Source: Micromonospora citrea (GTDB lineage Bacteria; Actinomycetota; Actinomycetes; Mycobacteriales; Micromonosporaceae). Taken from it: DNA of 64,000 bases. Positions 52,674 to 61,477 of the stretch are shown piece by piece (the first letter of the stretch is position 1; every line of letters begins with the position of its first letter). Under the pieces are notes generated by a model. That model did not search any database. It saw only the letters and a list, made by a program, of their open reading frames with translations, and was not told the DNA's origin. The DNA is taken from contig NZ_FMHZ01000002.1 of assembly GCF_900090315.1 (NCBI RefSeq), positions 4,062,501 through 4,126,500 of the forward strand. The letters run 5' to 3'. The translations under genes and the position numbers were made by a program.

Positions 52674-52898
52674 ACCGCGCCACGCTTGGAAACGTTCGGG
52701 GGAGCGGCGGATCGCTCAGGTCCGTGCACCGAGCGAGGCGCAGGGGACGGGTGGAACAACACCGTTGGGGGACGGTGGCCACCTGTTTGGACCGGCGGCG
52801 CGAGCGGGCGACGCCTACGGGGGTGGGTATCGCCCGCCGCCGCCGGTCATACCGTGCGAGCGCCCATCACGACCACCGGTCGTGGTGGGCGCTCTGCT
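52674..52898 (+). ncRNA. Candidate small RNA of about 225 nt
   Basis: A good promoter (52639-52667) and a terminator (52858-52894 with TGCTTT after it) bound a stretch with no convincing gene. Stems can be drawn: CGCTC/GAGCG, CACCGT/ACGGTG and GCGGGCGA/TCGCCCGC. I recognise no known riboswitch, 6S, tmRNA, SRP or RNase P motif. The rest of the 380-bp gap (52526-52638) also has no gene. Confidence 0.5.
52858..52894. terminator. 17-bp terminator hairpin
   Basis: Arms 52858-52874 and 52878-52894 pair along 17 bp with one wobble and a 3-base loop. TGCTTT follows on the plus strand. It can also end the convergent MFS transcript, whose stop is at 52906. Confidence 0.8.
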
Positions 52899-52905
52899 TT
52901 CGCCG

Positions 52906-54186
52906 TCAACGGACCGGGGCGGGAGTCCGGGCGGGTGCCTGGGCGAAGCGCAGCGCGGCGACCCGACGGTCGCGGGCCGGGCCGGTCAGCAGGTGGCAGC
53001 CGGCGGCCAGCAGCCCGAGCCCGCCGACGATGAGCCAGTGCCGGTCCCCGAGGTACTGCAGGCTGACCCCGCCCAGCGTGGGCGCCACGAACGACGCCGC
53101 CGGGAACGCCAGATAGAACACGGACTGGTAGCGGGCGCGCAGCTCGGGCGGGGCGAGGTCGGCGTTGATCTGGGCGTTCGGCGGGGCGGCGAGCATCTGG
53201 CCGATGGTCCAGACCACCGCCGCCGCCAGGTAGACCGCCAGCTCGTCGGCGACGGCGAGGGCGGCGAAGCCGGCAGCCAGCAGACCGGTCGAGACGGCCA
53301 GGACGTGGTGTTTGCGGTGCCGGTCGATCAGCCGCGGCACGAAGAGCTGCCCCACCACGATCAGCAGCCCGCCGAGCGCCACGACCGCGCCGTACGCCGA
53401 CGGCCGCAGCCCGTCCGCCCGCATGGCCAGCGGCATGATCGTCGAGGTCTGCATGGTCAGCACGGCCAGTACGAAGGTCAGACCCACGAAGACCAGGAAG
53501 GTGCGGTCGGTCAGCGCCGTGTGCAGGCCCGGCGCGCGTACCCGCCGCTGCCGGGTCGCCCGCCCGCCGCGCTCCGTCGGCCCGGCGGCGCGTACGCGGG
53601 TCAGCGTCTCCGGGACCTTCCAGCCGATCACCGCCGCGGCGGCCAGGGTGGCGGCGGCGTCGACCAGGAAGAGCGCGACGAAGCTCGCCTCGGCGAGCAG
53701 GCCGGCCAGCAGCGACGCCACCGCCATGCCGAGGTTGAACGCCCAGAACTGGAGGTTGAAGGCGCGCGAGCGGCGCTGCTCGGGCACCACGTCGACGATC
53801 GCGGCGACGAAGGCGGGGCTGGGCATCGAGTGCGCCACCCCGACCAGGGCGGCGAGCGCGGCGATCACCGCGAGGTGCCGGCTGAAGGCCAGCGCCGCCA
53901 TCAGCCCGGCGGTGCCCAGGTGGGCGGCGAGCAGGGTGGCGCGGCGCCCCCACCGGTCGGCCAGCACCCCGCCGAGCAGCACGCCGGCCGCCCCACCCAG
54001 CCCGTACGCCCCGACCACCGTGCCGGTCAGCGCCTCGCTCGCGCCGCGCGCCTCGGTCAGGTAGAGCGACAGGAAGAGCATGGCGAACGCGCCGGCCCGG
54101 TTGATCAGCAGGCCGGCCCAGAGGTACCAGAAGGTGGCGGGAAGGCCGCCCACGGTGTCGTCCAGCCAGCGACGCAGGGCCCGCAC
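52906..54186 (-). CDS. Major facilitator superfamily exporter
   Basis: A 426-residue 12-helix MFS protein. The family A-motif is GGVLADRWGRRATLL after helix 2 (about 72-86). It resembles drug and multidrug exporters of the DHA1 type, but the substrate is unknown. The GTG has GGAGG four bases upstream. It is a paralogue of the next gene; both begin with GGLPxxFWYLWAGxLINR. Confidence 0.88.
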   Translation of the reverse strand: MRALRRWLDDTVGGLPATFWYLWAGLLINRAGAFAMLFLSLYLTEARGASEALTGTVVGAYGLGGAAGVLLGGVLADRWGRRATLLAAHLGTAGLMAALAFSRHLAVIAALAALVGVAHSMPSPAFVAAIVDVVPEQRRSRAFNLQFWAFNLGMAVASLLAGLLAEASFVALFLVDAAATLAAAAVIGWKVPETLTRVRAAGPTERGGRATRQRRVRAPGLHTALTDRTFLVFVGLTFVLAVLTMQTSTIMPLAMRADGLRPSAYGAVVALGGLLIVVGQLFVPRLIDRHRKHHVLAVSTGLLAAGFAALAVADELAVYLAAAVVWTIGQMLAAPPNAQINADLAPPELRARYQSVFYLAFPAASFVAPTLGGVSLQYLGDRHWLIVGGLGLLAAGCHLLTGPARDRRVAALRFAQAPARTPAPVR

Positions 54187-54263
54187 TCGTCCTCCAGAAA
54201 GTTTCTTTACGGTTCAGCCTGGACCGTAGGAACTCCGGATGCGCCGTGCCAGTGAATTTCCGA

Positions 54264-55718
54264 TCACCGCGCGCTGGTCGGCTCGGCCTCGCGGCGCGGG
54301 CCGCCCGACCGGTCGGCGTCCCGCCCGGGCGTCACCGGCTCGGCCGGCTGTCCACGGCCTGGCACGTCGCCCAGCACAACCCGGCCGTCGGCGTCCCGTC
54401 CGGGCGTCACCGGCTCGGCCGGGGCGGTGGCCGCCGCCTCGGCCGCCTCCGGGGCGGGCGGCTGGATCGCCGTCACCGGCACCACGGTCCCGGTGGCGCC
54501 GCGCAGGGCGACGGCGCGCCGCTCGCGGGCCGGGCCGGAGACCAGGTGGGCGATCGCCATGAGTGCGCCGATCGCGGCGCAGCCGAGCCAGAGCTGCGTG
54601 TTGCCGGCCTGCTCCCGGACCAGCCCGCCGAGCACCGGCGCGACGGCGCCGGCCACCTGCCAGGAGAGCGAGAAGACGCCCTGGTAGCGGCCGCGCAGCT
54701 CGCCGGGGGAGAGCTCGGCGATCAGGGTGGCGTTGGAGGGCGAGTTGAGCATCTCGCCGACGGTCCAGATCAGCACGGTCAGGCCGTAGAGCCAGGCGGC
54801 GTCGGCGAACGCGGTGAGGCCGAAGCCGACGCCCATCACCACCGAGGCCAGGGCGAGCACGTGCGACCGGCTGCGGCCCTTGATCAGCCGGGGTACGAAG
54901 AGCTGACCGGCCACGATCAGCACCCCGTTGAGCGCGATCACCGAGCCGTACGTGGCGGGGCTCAGGCCGTCCTCGCCCATCGCGATCGGCAGCATCGAGA
55001 TGTGCTGGAGGAAGACCAGCGCGCCGAACAGGTTGAGCACCACGAAGCCCAGGAAGACGCGGTCGGTCAGGATGGTGCGCAGCGCCCCGGCCGGCGCCCC
55101 GGCGCCCTTGTGGCGGGCGGCGGCGGAGGGCTGCCGCGTCTCGCGGACCTTGACGAAGATGATGAGCGCGGTGATCACGGTGGTGGTCGCGTCCACCACG
55201 AAGAGCAGCAGGTAGCCCGCCTCGGCGGCGAGGCCGGCGAGGACGGCCGCGCAGGCGAAGCCGAGGTTGATCGCCCAGTAGTTCAGCGAGAAGGCGCGCA
55301 GCCGGTCCTTCTCCGGCACCACGTCGATCATCATGGCCCCGAACGCGGGGCGGGCCGCCTCGGCGAACGTGCCGAGCAGCAGCGCGCCGAGCGCGACCGC
55401 CCAGAGTTCCTCGGCGAAGCCGAGGGAGAGCATCATGACGGCCGCGCCGAGGTGCGCGGTGAGCAGGGTCGGCCGGCGGCCCCAGCGGTCGGCCAGGGTG
55501 CCGCCGACGGTGGTGCCGACGGCGCCGCCGACGCCCCAGAGCCCGATCACGAGGCCCGCCTGGGACGCCGAGAAGCCGCGCTCCTGGGTCAGGTAGATGG
55601 CGAGGAAGATCAGGACGAACGAGCCGAGGCGGTTGATCAGCGTGCCCGCCCAGAGGTACCAGAAGGCGACCGGCAGCCCGCCCGTCGTCTCCCGGAACCA
55701 ACCCCGCATCGTCCGCAC
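54264..55718 (-). CDS. Major facilitator superfamily exporter, paralogue
   Basis: A 484-residue MFS exporter like its neighbour, with the A-motif GGTLADRWGRRPTLL (about 72-86). A hydrophilic C-terminal tail of about 70 residues is Pro/Gly/Asp-rich and holds two copies of a 12-residue unit (EPVTPGRDADGR-type). The GTG at 55718 or the ATG three codons later is the start. It stands 77 bases before the other MFS gene, so the pair is a probable operon and tandem duplication. Confidence 0.86.
   Translation of the reverse strand: MRTMRGWFRETTGGLPVAFWYLWAGTLINRLGSFVLIFLAIYLTQERGFSASQAGLVIGLWGVGGAVGTTVGGTLADRWGRRPTLLTAHLGAAVMMLSLGFAEELWAVALGALLLGTFAEAARPAFGAMMIDVVPEKDRLRAFSLNYWAINLGFACAAVLAGLAAEAGYLLLFVVDATTTVITALIIFVKVRETRQPSAAARHKGAGAPAGALRTILTDRVFLGFVVLNLFGALVFLQHISMLPIAMGEDGLSPATYGSVIALNGVLIVAGQLFVPRLIKGRSRSHVLALASVVMGVGFGLTAFADAAWLYGLTVLIWTVGEMLNSPSNATLIAELSPGELRGRYQGVFSLSWQVAGAVAPVLGGLVREQAGNTQLWLGCAAIGALMAIAHLVSGPARERRAVALRGATGTVVPVTAIQPPAPEAAEAAATAPAEPVTPGRDADGRVVLGDVPGRGQPAEPVTPGRDADRSGGPRREAEPTSAR
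54312..54422. repeat. Two 36-bp copies in the MFS C-terminal tail
   Basis: Copies at 54312-54347 and 54387-54422 differ at one base and are 75 bp apart. They encode the repeated PGRDAD segment of the tail. Confidence 0.85.
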
Positions 55719-55811
55719 GTCGGCGCCCCCGCTCGCGTAATGACTGCTGTGATTGTTGCGCCTTACAACCTAGTGTCGGGTCCGTTTCCCGGTCATCGCC
55801 TTTTCCACGTG

Positions 55812-55828
55812 GTGGTCGTCACGACCAC
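55812..55828. promoter_or_regulatory. Palindrome between the MFS gene and gpmA
   Basis: GTGGTCGT-C-ACGACCAC is a perfect 17-bp palindrome in the divergent gap. It lies 42 bases before gpmA. A repressor site for either gene is possible; the regulator is unknown. Confidence 0.5.
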
Positions 55829-55869
55829 TGCCCGCGTGTTCCGAGGCGACGTGCGGCAGGATGATCGGC

Positions 55870-56637
55870 ATGACTGCGAGCGAGGGGCCCACCGTCGGGA
55901 CGCTGGTCCTGCTGCGGCACGGCGAGAGCGACTGGAACGCCAAGAACCTCTTCACCGGCTGGGTCGACGTCGACCTGACCGAGAAGGGCGAGAACGAGGC
56001 GCGCCGCGGCGGCGAACTGCTGCGCGAGCACAGCCTGCTGCCGGACGTGGTGCACACCAGCGTGATGCGCCGCGCGATCCGCACCGCCGAACTGGCGCTC
56101 AACGCGGCCGACCGGCACTGGATCGCCGTGCGGCGGTCGTGGCGGCTCAACGAGCGGCACTACGGCGCACTGCAGGGCAAGAACAAGAAGCAGACCCTGG
56201 AGGAGTACGGCGAGGAGCAGTTCATGCTCTGGCGTCGCTCGTACGACACCCCGCCGCCGCCCATCGCGGACGACGACGAGTTCTCGCAGGTGGGCGACCC
56301 GCGTTACGCGCTGCTGCCGAGCGAGCTGATGCCGCGCACCGAGTGCCTCAAGGACGTCGTCGAGCGGATGCTGCCCTACTGGTACGACTCGATCGTGCCG
56401 GACATCCTGGCCGGCCGGACGGTGCTGGTGGCCGCGCACGGCAACTCGCTGCGCGCCCTGGTCAAGCACCTGGACCAGATCAGCGACGAGGCCATCGCCA
56501 AGCTGAACATCCCCACCGGCATCCCGCTGCGCTACGACCTCGACCCGCAGCTGCGCCCGCTCACCCTGGGCGGCACCTACCTCGACCCGGCCGCCGCCAA
56601 GGCCGCCGCCGCCGCGGTCGCCAACCAGGGCCGCTGA
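55870..56637 (+). CDS. gpmA: 2,3-bisphosphoglycerate-dependent phosphoglycerate mutase
   Basis: A 255-residue glycolytic mutase interconverting 3- and 2-phosphoglycerate. The phospho-histidine motif RHGESDWN starts at 16 (His17), the second histidine is His190 in AAHGNSLR, and RHYGALQG is kept. CAGGAT lies seven bases before the ATG at 55870. The last residues are an Ala-rich tail. The gene is convergent with phoU across a strong hairpin. Confidence 0.96.
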   Translation: MTASEGPTVGTLVLLRHGESDWNAKNLFTGWVDVDLTEKGENEARRGGELLREHSLLPDVVHTSVMRRAIRTAELALNAADRHWIAVRRSWRLNERHYGALQGKNKKQTLEEYGEEQFMLWRRSYDTPPPPIADDDEFSQVGDPRYALLPSELMPRTECLKDVVERMLPYWYDSIVPDILAGRTVLVAAHGNSLRALVKHLDQISDEAIAKLNIPTGIPLRYDLDPQLRPLTLGGTYLDPAAAKAAAAAVANQGR

Positions 56638-56647
56638 CGCGCACGGA

Positions 56648-56683
56648 AAGGGCCCCCGTCGCACGTCGTCGACGGGGGCCCTT
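56648..56683. terminator. gpmA/phoU bidirectional terminator
   Basis: AAGGGCCCCCGTCG (56648-56661) pairs perfectly with 56670-56683 across an 8-base loop, between two convergent stops. Confidence 0.85.
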
Positions 56684-56692
56684 CCGCACACC

Positions 56693-57346
56693 TCAGCTCG
56701 CGGCGGGCGGGGTCTCCCCGGTGATCAGGTAGACCACGTGCTCGCCGGCGTTGACGGCGTGGTCGGCGAAGCGCTCGTAGAAGCGGCCGAGGAGGGTGGC
56801 GTCGATGGCGGTCTCCACCCCGTACGGCCAGTCCTCGCCGAGCAGCACCCCGAACAGGCTCCGGTGCAGGTCGTCCATGGTGTCGTCGTCGCGGTCCAGT
56901 TCGGCGGCGAGGTCCGCGTCGGGCTTGGCGAGCACGGAGCCGATCTTGACGGCCATCCGGTCGGCGGTGGCGGCCATGTCAATGAAGATCGGCCGCAGCT
57001 CCGCCGGCACGGCCGGCGAGGGGTGCCGGCGCAGGGCGGTCTTGGCGACGTGGTCGGCGAGGTCGCCCATCCGCTCCAGGTCGGCGGCGACGTGCAGCGC
57101 GGTGATCATCGCGCGCAGGTCGGAGGCGACCGGCGCCTGCCGGGCGAGCAGGTCGCAGACCCGCTCCTCGACGTGCCGGTAGAGGTCGTCGATCTCGGCG
57201 TCCCGTTCGATCACCGTCTCGGCCGCCCGGCGGTCCGCGGTGAGCAGGGCGTGGGTGGCCTGCCGCATCGCGGCCCGGACCCCCTCCGCCATGTCCACCA
57301 GCAGCTGGCTGACGATCTGCAGGTCAGCCCGGAACTCCTCGCGCAT
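56693..57346 (-). CDS. phoU: Phosphate signalling protein PhoU
   Basis: A 217-residue protein with the duplicated three-helix PhoU fold. Metal-cluster motifs are AADLERMGDLADHVAK (about 92-107) and LGRFYERFADHAVNAGE near 195. It links Pst transport to the kinase in phosphate sensing. The ATG at 57346 has AGGA seven bases upstream; a GTG two codons earlier is possible. It is divergent from senX3 across PHO-type repeats. Confidence 0.94.
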   Translation of the reverse strand: MREEFRADLQIVSQLLVDMAEGVRAAMRQATHALLTADRRAAETVIERDAEIDDLYRHVEERVCDLLARQAPVASDLRAMITALHVAADLERMGDLADHVAKTALRRHPSPAVPAELRPIFIDMAATADRMAVKIGSVLAKPDADLAAELDRDDDTMDDLHRSLFGVLLGEDWPYGVETAIDATLLGRFYERFADHAVNAGEHVVYLITGETPPAAS

Positions 57347-57433
57347 TGTCACGTCCTGTGGTCGGTGGTCGCCGCCGCGTGGGCGGCGCGGGGCAGTGCG
57401 CCGCCCACGGTAGGTCGGGCGGGGCGGACCCGA

Positions 57434-57494
57434 GGTGAACCCCGGTGAACGACGCCGGACGCGGGAGTGAACTTTCCCGGAAGCGCGAGTGATT
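57434..57494. promoter_or_regulatory. PHO-type repeat array between phoU and senX3
   Basis: GGTGAAC occurs at 57434-57440 and 57444-57450, AGTGAAC at 57466-57472 and AGTGATT at 57488-57494. The last three keep a 22-bp (two 11-bp) period. The array ends about 40 bases before the senX3 -10 and lies in the shared divergent region, so RegX3 probably controls both its own operon and phoU. Confidence 0.65.
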
Positions 57495-57532
57495 CACACC
57501 TTTTGTGGTGGTTGCCAGGTTAACAATGACCC

Positions 57533-57538
57533 TACGAT
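57533..57538 (+). promoter_or_regulatory. -10 hexamer for senX3
   Basis: TACGAT lies six bases before the GTG at 57545; a -35-like TTGCCA is at 57512. Confidence 0.6.
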
Positions 57539-57544
57539 CGCCGG

Positions 57545-58831
57545 GTGGAGTGGGCGGTGACGGTCGCGTTGGCCGTGGGGCTGGTGGCCGGGCTGGTCGC
57601 CGGGGCGCTGCTGCCCCGGCTCGTCCCCGCGCTGCGCCGACGCTCCACCTCGCCGGGGAGCCGGTCCGGCTTCCCCTTCACGCGTGGGAGGCTCCCGATA
57701 GCCGAGGATCCGCAGTCCGGGCTCGGCCGCCGGACGATCGACTCCCTCCGGGCGGGGGTGGTGGTGCTCGACCCCGAGGACCTGCCCGTCCTGGTCAACC
57801 CCGCCGCCCGCGCGATGGGGCTGCTCCGCACCGGCCCGACTCCCGGCTCCGTGGCCGCCCACCCGCTGATCCGTACGCTCGCCGGGCAGGTGCGGCGCAC
57901 CGGGGTGCGGCGCGAGATCGAGCTGGACCTGCCGCGCGGCCGCGACAACACGGGGGTGAACCCGCTCGGGGTGCACCTGCGGGCGATGGGGCTCGGCGCG
58001 GGCTACATCGCGGTGGAGGCGGCCGACGTCACCGAGTCGCACCGGCTGGCCCGGGTGCGCCGGGACTTCGTGGCCAACGTCAGCCACGAGCTGAAGACCC
58101 CGATCGGCGCCCTCCAGCTCCTCGCCGAAGCCCTGCTGGACGCCACCGAGCCGGCCGGCGCCGGCGCGCCCGACCTCTCCGAGGACCTCGTCGCCGCCAG
58201 GCGTTTCGCCGAGCGGATCCAGCACGAGTCGACCCGGCTGGGCCGCCTGGTGCAGGAGCTGCTGGAGCTGACCCGGCTCCAGGGCGCCGAGCCGCAGCCG
58301 CCCCCGGAGCCGGTCGCCGTCGACTGGGTGATCGCCGAGGTGGTCGACCGGACGCGCACCTCCGCCGCCGCCCGCCGGATCGACGTGGTCGTCGACGGGG
58401 AGCGGGGCCTCACGGTCCACGGCAGCGACACCCAGCTCGCCACGGCGGTGTCGAACCTGGTCGAGAACGCCATCAACTACTCGGGCGAGGACACCACCGT
58501 CCGGATCACCGCCCGCGCCGACGACGAGCACGTGGAGATCGCCGTTGCCGACCAGGGCATCGGCATCGCCCCGACCGACGTCGACCGCATCTTCGAACGG
58601 TTCTACCGGGCCGACCAGGCCCGGTCCCGCTCGACCGGCGGCACCGGCCTGGGGCTGGCGATCGTCAAGCACATCGCCGGCAACCATGGCGGGCGGGTCG
58701 AGGTGTCGAGCACCCTTGGTGGCGGGTCGACGTTCACCCTGCGGCTGCCCGCCAGCCCCCCCGACGAGATCCTGGCGACACTGCCGTCCGCTGGGATCGA
58801 GGCCGGCCCGGCCGAGCTCCGGCAGGTCTGA
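57545..58831 (+). CDS. senX3: Phosphate-sensing histidine kinase SenX3
   Basis: A 428-residue membrane histidine kinase. One or two short N-terminal hydrophobic stretches (about 4-30) are followed by a PAS-like region and the kinase core. The phospho-acceptor His181 is in VSHELKTPIGAL. The ATP-binding N box is SNLVENAINYSG, with DQGIGI and GTGLGLAIV after it. The equivalent in Streptomyces is PhoR. regX3 follows 23 bases later. Confidence 0.95.
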   Translation: MEWAVTVALAVGLVAGLVAGALLPRLVPALRRRSTSPGSRSGFPFTRGRLPIAEDPQSGLGRRTIDSLRAGVVVLDPEDLPVLVNPAARAMGLLRTGPTPGSVAAHPLIRTLAGQVRRTGVRREIELDLPRGRDNTGVNPLGVHLRAMGLGAGYIAVEAADVTESHRLARVRRDFVANVSHELKTPIGALQLLAEALLDATEPAGAGAPDLSEDLVAARRFAERIQHESTRLGRLVQELLELTRLQGAEPQPPPEPVAVDWVIAEVVDRTRTSAAARRIDVVVDGERGLTVHGSDTQLATAVSNLVENAINYSGEDTTVRITARADDEHVEIAVADQGIGIAPTDVDRIFERFYRADQARSRSTGGTGLGLAIVKHIAGNHGGRVEVSSTLGGGSTFTLRLPASPPDEILATLPSAGIEAGPAELRQV

Positions 58832-58854
58832 CAGCAATGGAAAGGAAATCCCCG

Positions 58855-59538
58855 TTGAGCCGCGTTCTGGTGGTCGAGGACGAGGAGTCGTTCTCCGACG
58901 CCCTGTCGTACATGCTCCGCAAGGAGGGCTTCGAGGTCTCCGTCGCCGCGACGGGCCCCGCCGCCCTCACCGAGTTCGACCGGACCGGCGCCGACATCGT
59001 GCTGCTCGACCTGATGCTGCCCGAGATGTCCGGCACGGAGGTGTGCCGGCAGCTGCGCCAGCGCTCGCACGTGCCGATCATCATGGTCACCGCGCGGGAC
59101 AGCGAGATCGACAAGGTGGTCGGCCTGGAGATCGGCGCCGACGACTACGTGACGAAGCCGTACTCGCCGCGGGAACTGGTTGCCCGGATCCGTGCGGTGC
59201 TGCGCCGGCAGAGCGCCGAGGCCGCCGAGTCGGGCGCGCCGACGCTCGCCGCCGGCCCGGTCCGGATGGACATCGAGCGGCACGTGGTGACCGTCGACGG
59301 GGCCCCGGTGCAGCTTCCGCTCAAGGAGTTCGAGCTGCTGGAGCTGCTGCTGCGCAACGCCGGCCGGGTGCTGACCCGGGGGCAGCTCATCGACCGGGTC
59401 TGGGGAGCCGACTACGTCGGTGACACCAAGACCCTCGACGTGCACGTCAAGCGGCTGCGTTCCAAGATCGAACCGGAGCCGTCCGCGCCGCGCTACATCG
59501 TCACCGTGCGGGGGCTGGGCTACAAGTTCGAGCCCTGA
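58855..59538 (+). CDS. regX3: Phosphate response regulator RegX3
   Basis: A 227-residue OmpR-type regulator, the exact length I recall for M. tuberculosis RegX3. Asp52 (IVLLDLM) is the phosphorylation site; the winged helix is at about 130-227. The TTG start at 58855 is chosen because AAAGGA is eight bases upstream; an in-frame ATG at 58837 has no ribosome site. It should bind the PHO-type boxes in this window. Confidence 0.94.
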   Translation: MSRVLVVEDEESFSDALSYMLRKEGFEVSVAATGPAALTEFDRTGADIVLLDLMLPEMSGTEVCRQLRQRSHVPIIMVTARDSEIDKVVGLEIGADDYVTKPYSPRELVARIRAVLRRQSAEAAESGAPTLAAGPVRMDIERHVVTVDGAPVQLPLKEFELLELLLRNAGRVLTRGQLIDRVWGADYVGDTKTLDVHVKRLRSKIEPEPSAPRYIVTVRGLGYKFEP

Positions 59539-59555
59539 CCGGCGTACGCCGAGAC

Positions 59556-59579
59556 GGGGCCCGCGCGTCGGCGGGCCCC
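59556..59579. terminator. regX3 terminator
   Basis: GGGGCCCGC (59556-59564) pairs with GCGGGCCCC (59571-59579) across a 6-base loop, 17 bases after the regX3 stop, between convergent genes. Confidence 0.8.
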
Positions 59580-59587
59580 TCGTCGCG

Positions 59588-60397
59588 TCAGGCGGGGTCG
59601 GCGGGGTGCGGGGCGACCATGCCTCCCCGGCTGCGCGCGCCGCACAGCTCGGCGAGCTTCGCGTACGCGGGCGCGCCGATGAGCGCCGTCAGCTCGGGCC
59701 CGTAGGAGACGTACATCGGTTCGGTGCCGACGTGGGCGTCGGTGGAGGAGGTGCACCACCAGTCCAGGTCGTGCCCGCCAGCGCCCCAGCCCCGCCGGTC
59801 GAACTCGGCCAGCGTGGAGACCAGCACCTTGGTGTTGTCCGGTCGCTTGACCCACTCCTGGTCGCGGCGGATCGGCAACTGCCAGCAGACGTCCGGCTTG
59901 TATTCCAGCGGGTGCACCCCGTCGCGCAGCGCCTGCGCGTGCAGGGCGCAGCCGGCGCCGCCCGGGAAGTCGGCGTCGTTGAGGAAGACGCACGGGCCCT
60001 CCGCCCCCTGGGTGGCGGTGCGGCGGGCCGGGTTCTTGCCGTCGATGGTGTCGTTCTCGGTCCAGTTCTTGAACCCGCGACGGTGGTGCTGCCACGTCGC
60101 CGGGCTCAGCCGCTTCACCGCGGCCCGGACCCGCTGCTCGTCGTCGGAGTCGGTGAAGAACGCGCCGTGCGAGCAGCAGCCGTCGGCGGCCCGGCCGGCG
60201 ACGATGCCGTGGCAGCCCCGGCCGAAGACGCACGTCCAGCGGGACAACAGCCAGGTGAGGTCGGCCCGGACGAGGTGGCTCTCGTCCGCCGGGTCGACGA
60301 ACTCGATCCACTCCCGGGGAAAGTCCAGCGGCACCTCGCGGCTGCGCGGGTCGTCCGGGTCGTCCACCAGCACTCGGAGTTCGATCTGCCCTGTCAC
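59588..60397 (-). CDS. Cysteine-rich conserved protein (Rv0495c-like)
   Basis: A 269-residue protein of the actinobacterial family that includes, by position, M. tuberculosis Rv0495c. Several cysteines are clustered: CVFGRGCHG (55-63), CC near 73, and single Cys near 135, 148 and 170. Such spacing suggests metal or Fe-S binding. The GTG at 60397 has TACGCT seven bases upstream. The reaction is unknown. Confidence 0.78.
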   Translation of the reverse strand: MTGQIELRVLVDDPDDPRSREVPLDFPREWIEFVDPADESHLVRADLTWLLSRWTCVFGRGCHGIVAGRAADGCCSHGAFFTDSDDEQRVRAAVKRLSPATWQHHRRGFKNWTENDTIDGKNPARRTATQGAEGPCVFLNDADFPGGAGCALHAQALRDGVHPLEYKPDVCWQLPIRRDQEWVKRPDNTKVLVSTLAEFDRRGWGAGGHDLDWWCTSSTDAHVGTEPMYVSYGPELTALIGAPAYAKLAELCGARSRGGMVAPHPADPA

Positions 60398-60404
60398 CCG
60401 GCCC

Positions 60405-60410
60405 AGCGTA
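60405..60410 (-). promoter_or_regulatory. -10 hexamer for the Rv0495c-like gene
   Basis: TACGCT on the minus strand lies seven bases before the GTG at 60397. Confidence 0.55.
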
Positions 60411-60458
60411 CGCCCGGAGGCCGGCCCGGTCCGCCGAGCCGCGCGATCGCGTTGCCCC

Positions 60459-60464
60459 TAGTGT
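60459..60464 (+). promoter_or_regulatory. -10 hexamer for ppx
   Basis: TAGTGT lies seven bases before the ATG at 60472; no ribosome site is present. Confidence 0.55.
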
Positions 60465-60471
60465 CTTGGGC

Positions 60472-61416
60472 ATGCGACTGGGTGTCCTCGACGTCGGTTC
60501 CAACACGGTGCACCTGCTGGTGGTCGACGCCCACCACGGCGCGCACCCGTGGCCGGCGCACTCCGAGAAGGTGGTGCTGCGGCTCGCCGAGCAGGTCGGC
60601 CCGGACGGCGCGCTCACCGAGGCGGGCGCGGATGGCCTGGTCAAGGCGGTCAGCATGGCCAAGGCGGCCGCCGCCGGGCTGGACGCCGACGACCTGATCG
60701 CGTTCGCCACCTCCGCCGTCCGGGACGCCACCAACGCCCCCGAGGTGCTCGCGCGGGTCCGCGACGAGGCCGGCGTACGCCTGGAGGTGCTGCCGGGCGC
60801 CGACGAGGCCCGGCTGACCTTTCTCGCCGTGCGGCGCTGGTTCGGCTGGTCGGCGGGGCGGCTGCTGGTGCTGGACATCGGCGGCGGCTCCCTGGAGATC
60901 GCCGCCGGCATCGACGAGGACCCGGACGTGGCGGTGTCCCTGCCGCTCGGCGCCGGCCGGCTCACCCGGGACCGGCTCCGGGCGGACCCGGACAGCGCGG
61001 CCCCGCCGCCGGCGGAGGCGGTCGACGAGCTGCGGGGGTACGTCGACGGGCGGCTGGAGCCCGTCGTCGCGCGGATGACCGAGGTGGGCTGGGACCGACC
61101 GGTGGCCACCTCGAAGACGTTCCGGACGCTGGCCCGGCTGGCCGGGGCCGCGCCCTCCGGGGCGGGCCTGTGGGCCCCGCGCCGGCTCACCCGACGCGGG
61201 CTGCGGCAGGTGCTCGGGTTCGTCCGGCACATCGCGCCGGCCCAGCTCGTCGAGCTGGAGGGGGTCAGCCCCGGCCGGGCCCACCAGCTGCTCGCCGGCG
61301 CGGTGGTCGCCGAGGCGGTACTGCGCCAGCTCGACGTGGAGGCGCTGGACATCTGCCCGTGGGCGCTGCGCGAGGGCGTGATCCTGCGCCGCCTCGACCA
61401 GCTCGGTTCCGGGTGA
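60472..61416 (+). CDS. ppx: Exopolyphosphatase Ppx/GppA family
   Basis: A 314-residue protein of the sugar-kinase/actin fold. The phosphate-binding loops are [13 protein letters not shown] (about 7-19) and [11 protein letters not shown] (about 140-150). It hydrolyses polyphosphate from the end or pppGpp. The length fits the short mycobacterial Ppx1 type (Rv0496). The ATG at 60472 has TAGTGT seven bases upstream. With PPK2 it closes the polyphosphate cycle in this window. Confidence 0.92.
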   Translation: MRLGVLDVGSNTVHLLVVDAHHGAHPWPAHSEKVVLRLAEQVGPDGALTEAGADGLVKAVSMAKAAAAGLDADDLIAFATSAVRDATNAPEVLARVRDEAGVRLEVLPGADEARLTFLAVRRWFGWSAGRLLVLDIGGGSLEIAAGIDEDPDVAVSLPLGAGRLTRDRLRADPDSAAPPPAEAVDELRGYVDGRLEPVVARMTEVGWDRPVATSKTFRTLARLAGAAPSGAGLWAPRRLTRRGLRQVLGFVRHIAPAQLVELEGVSPGRAHQLLAGAVVAEAVLRQLDVEALDICPWALREGVILRRLDQLGSG

Positions 61417-61464
61417 TCTGGGCGCTTTGCGGGCTCTCGTCATGAGGTGTCGATCGATCGCGGC

Positions 61465-61470
61465 TACCCT
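61465..61470 (+). promoter_or_regulatory. -10 hexamer for the TIM-barrel gene
   Basis: TACCCT lies seven bases before the GTG at 61478. Confidence 0.55.
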
Positions 61471-61477
61471 CGATGGT

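Noticed and set aside
52674..52898. Known riboswitch or housekeeping RNA
   Set aside because: I looked for cobalamin, TPP, SAM-IV, ydaO, tmRNA, SRP and RNase P patterns and found none convincing.
52765..54255. Plus-strand frame over the candidate RNA and the MFS gene
   Set aside because: Mostly antisense to the MFS gene and without motifs. It does not change the view that 52526-52905 lacks a real gene.
52906..55718. Horizontal acquisition or mobile origin of the MFS pair
   Set aside because: Base composition matches neighbours and no insertion sequence, integrase or flanking repeat is seen.
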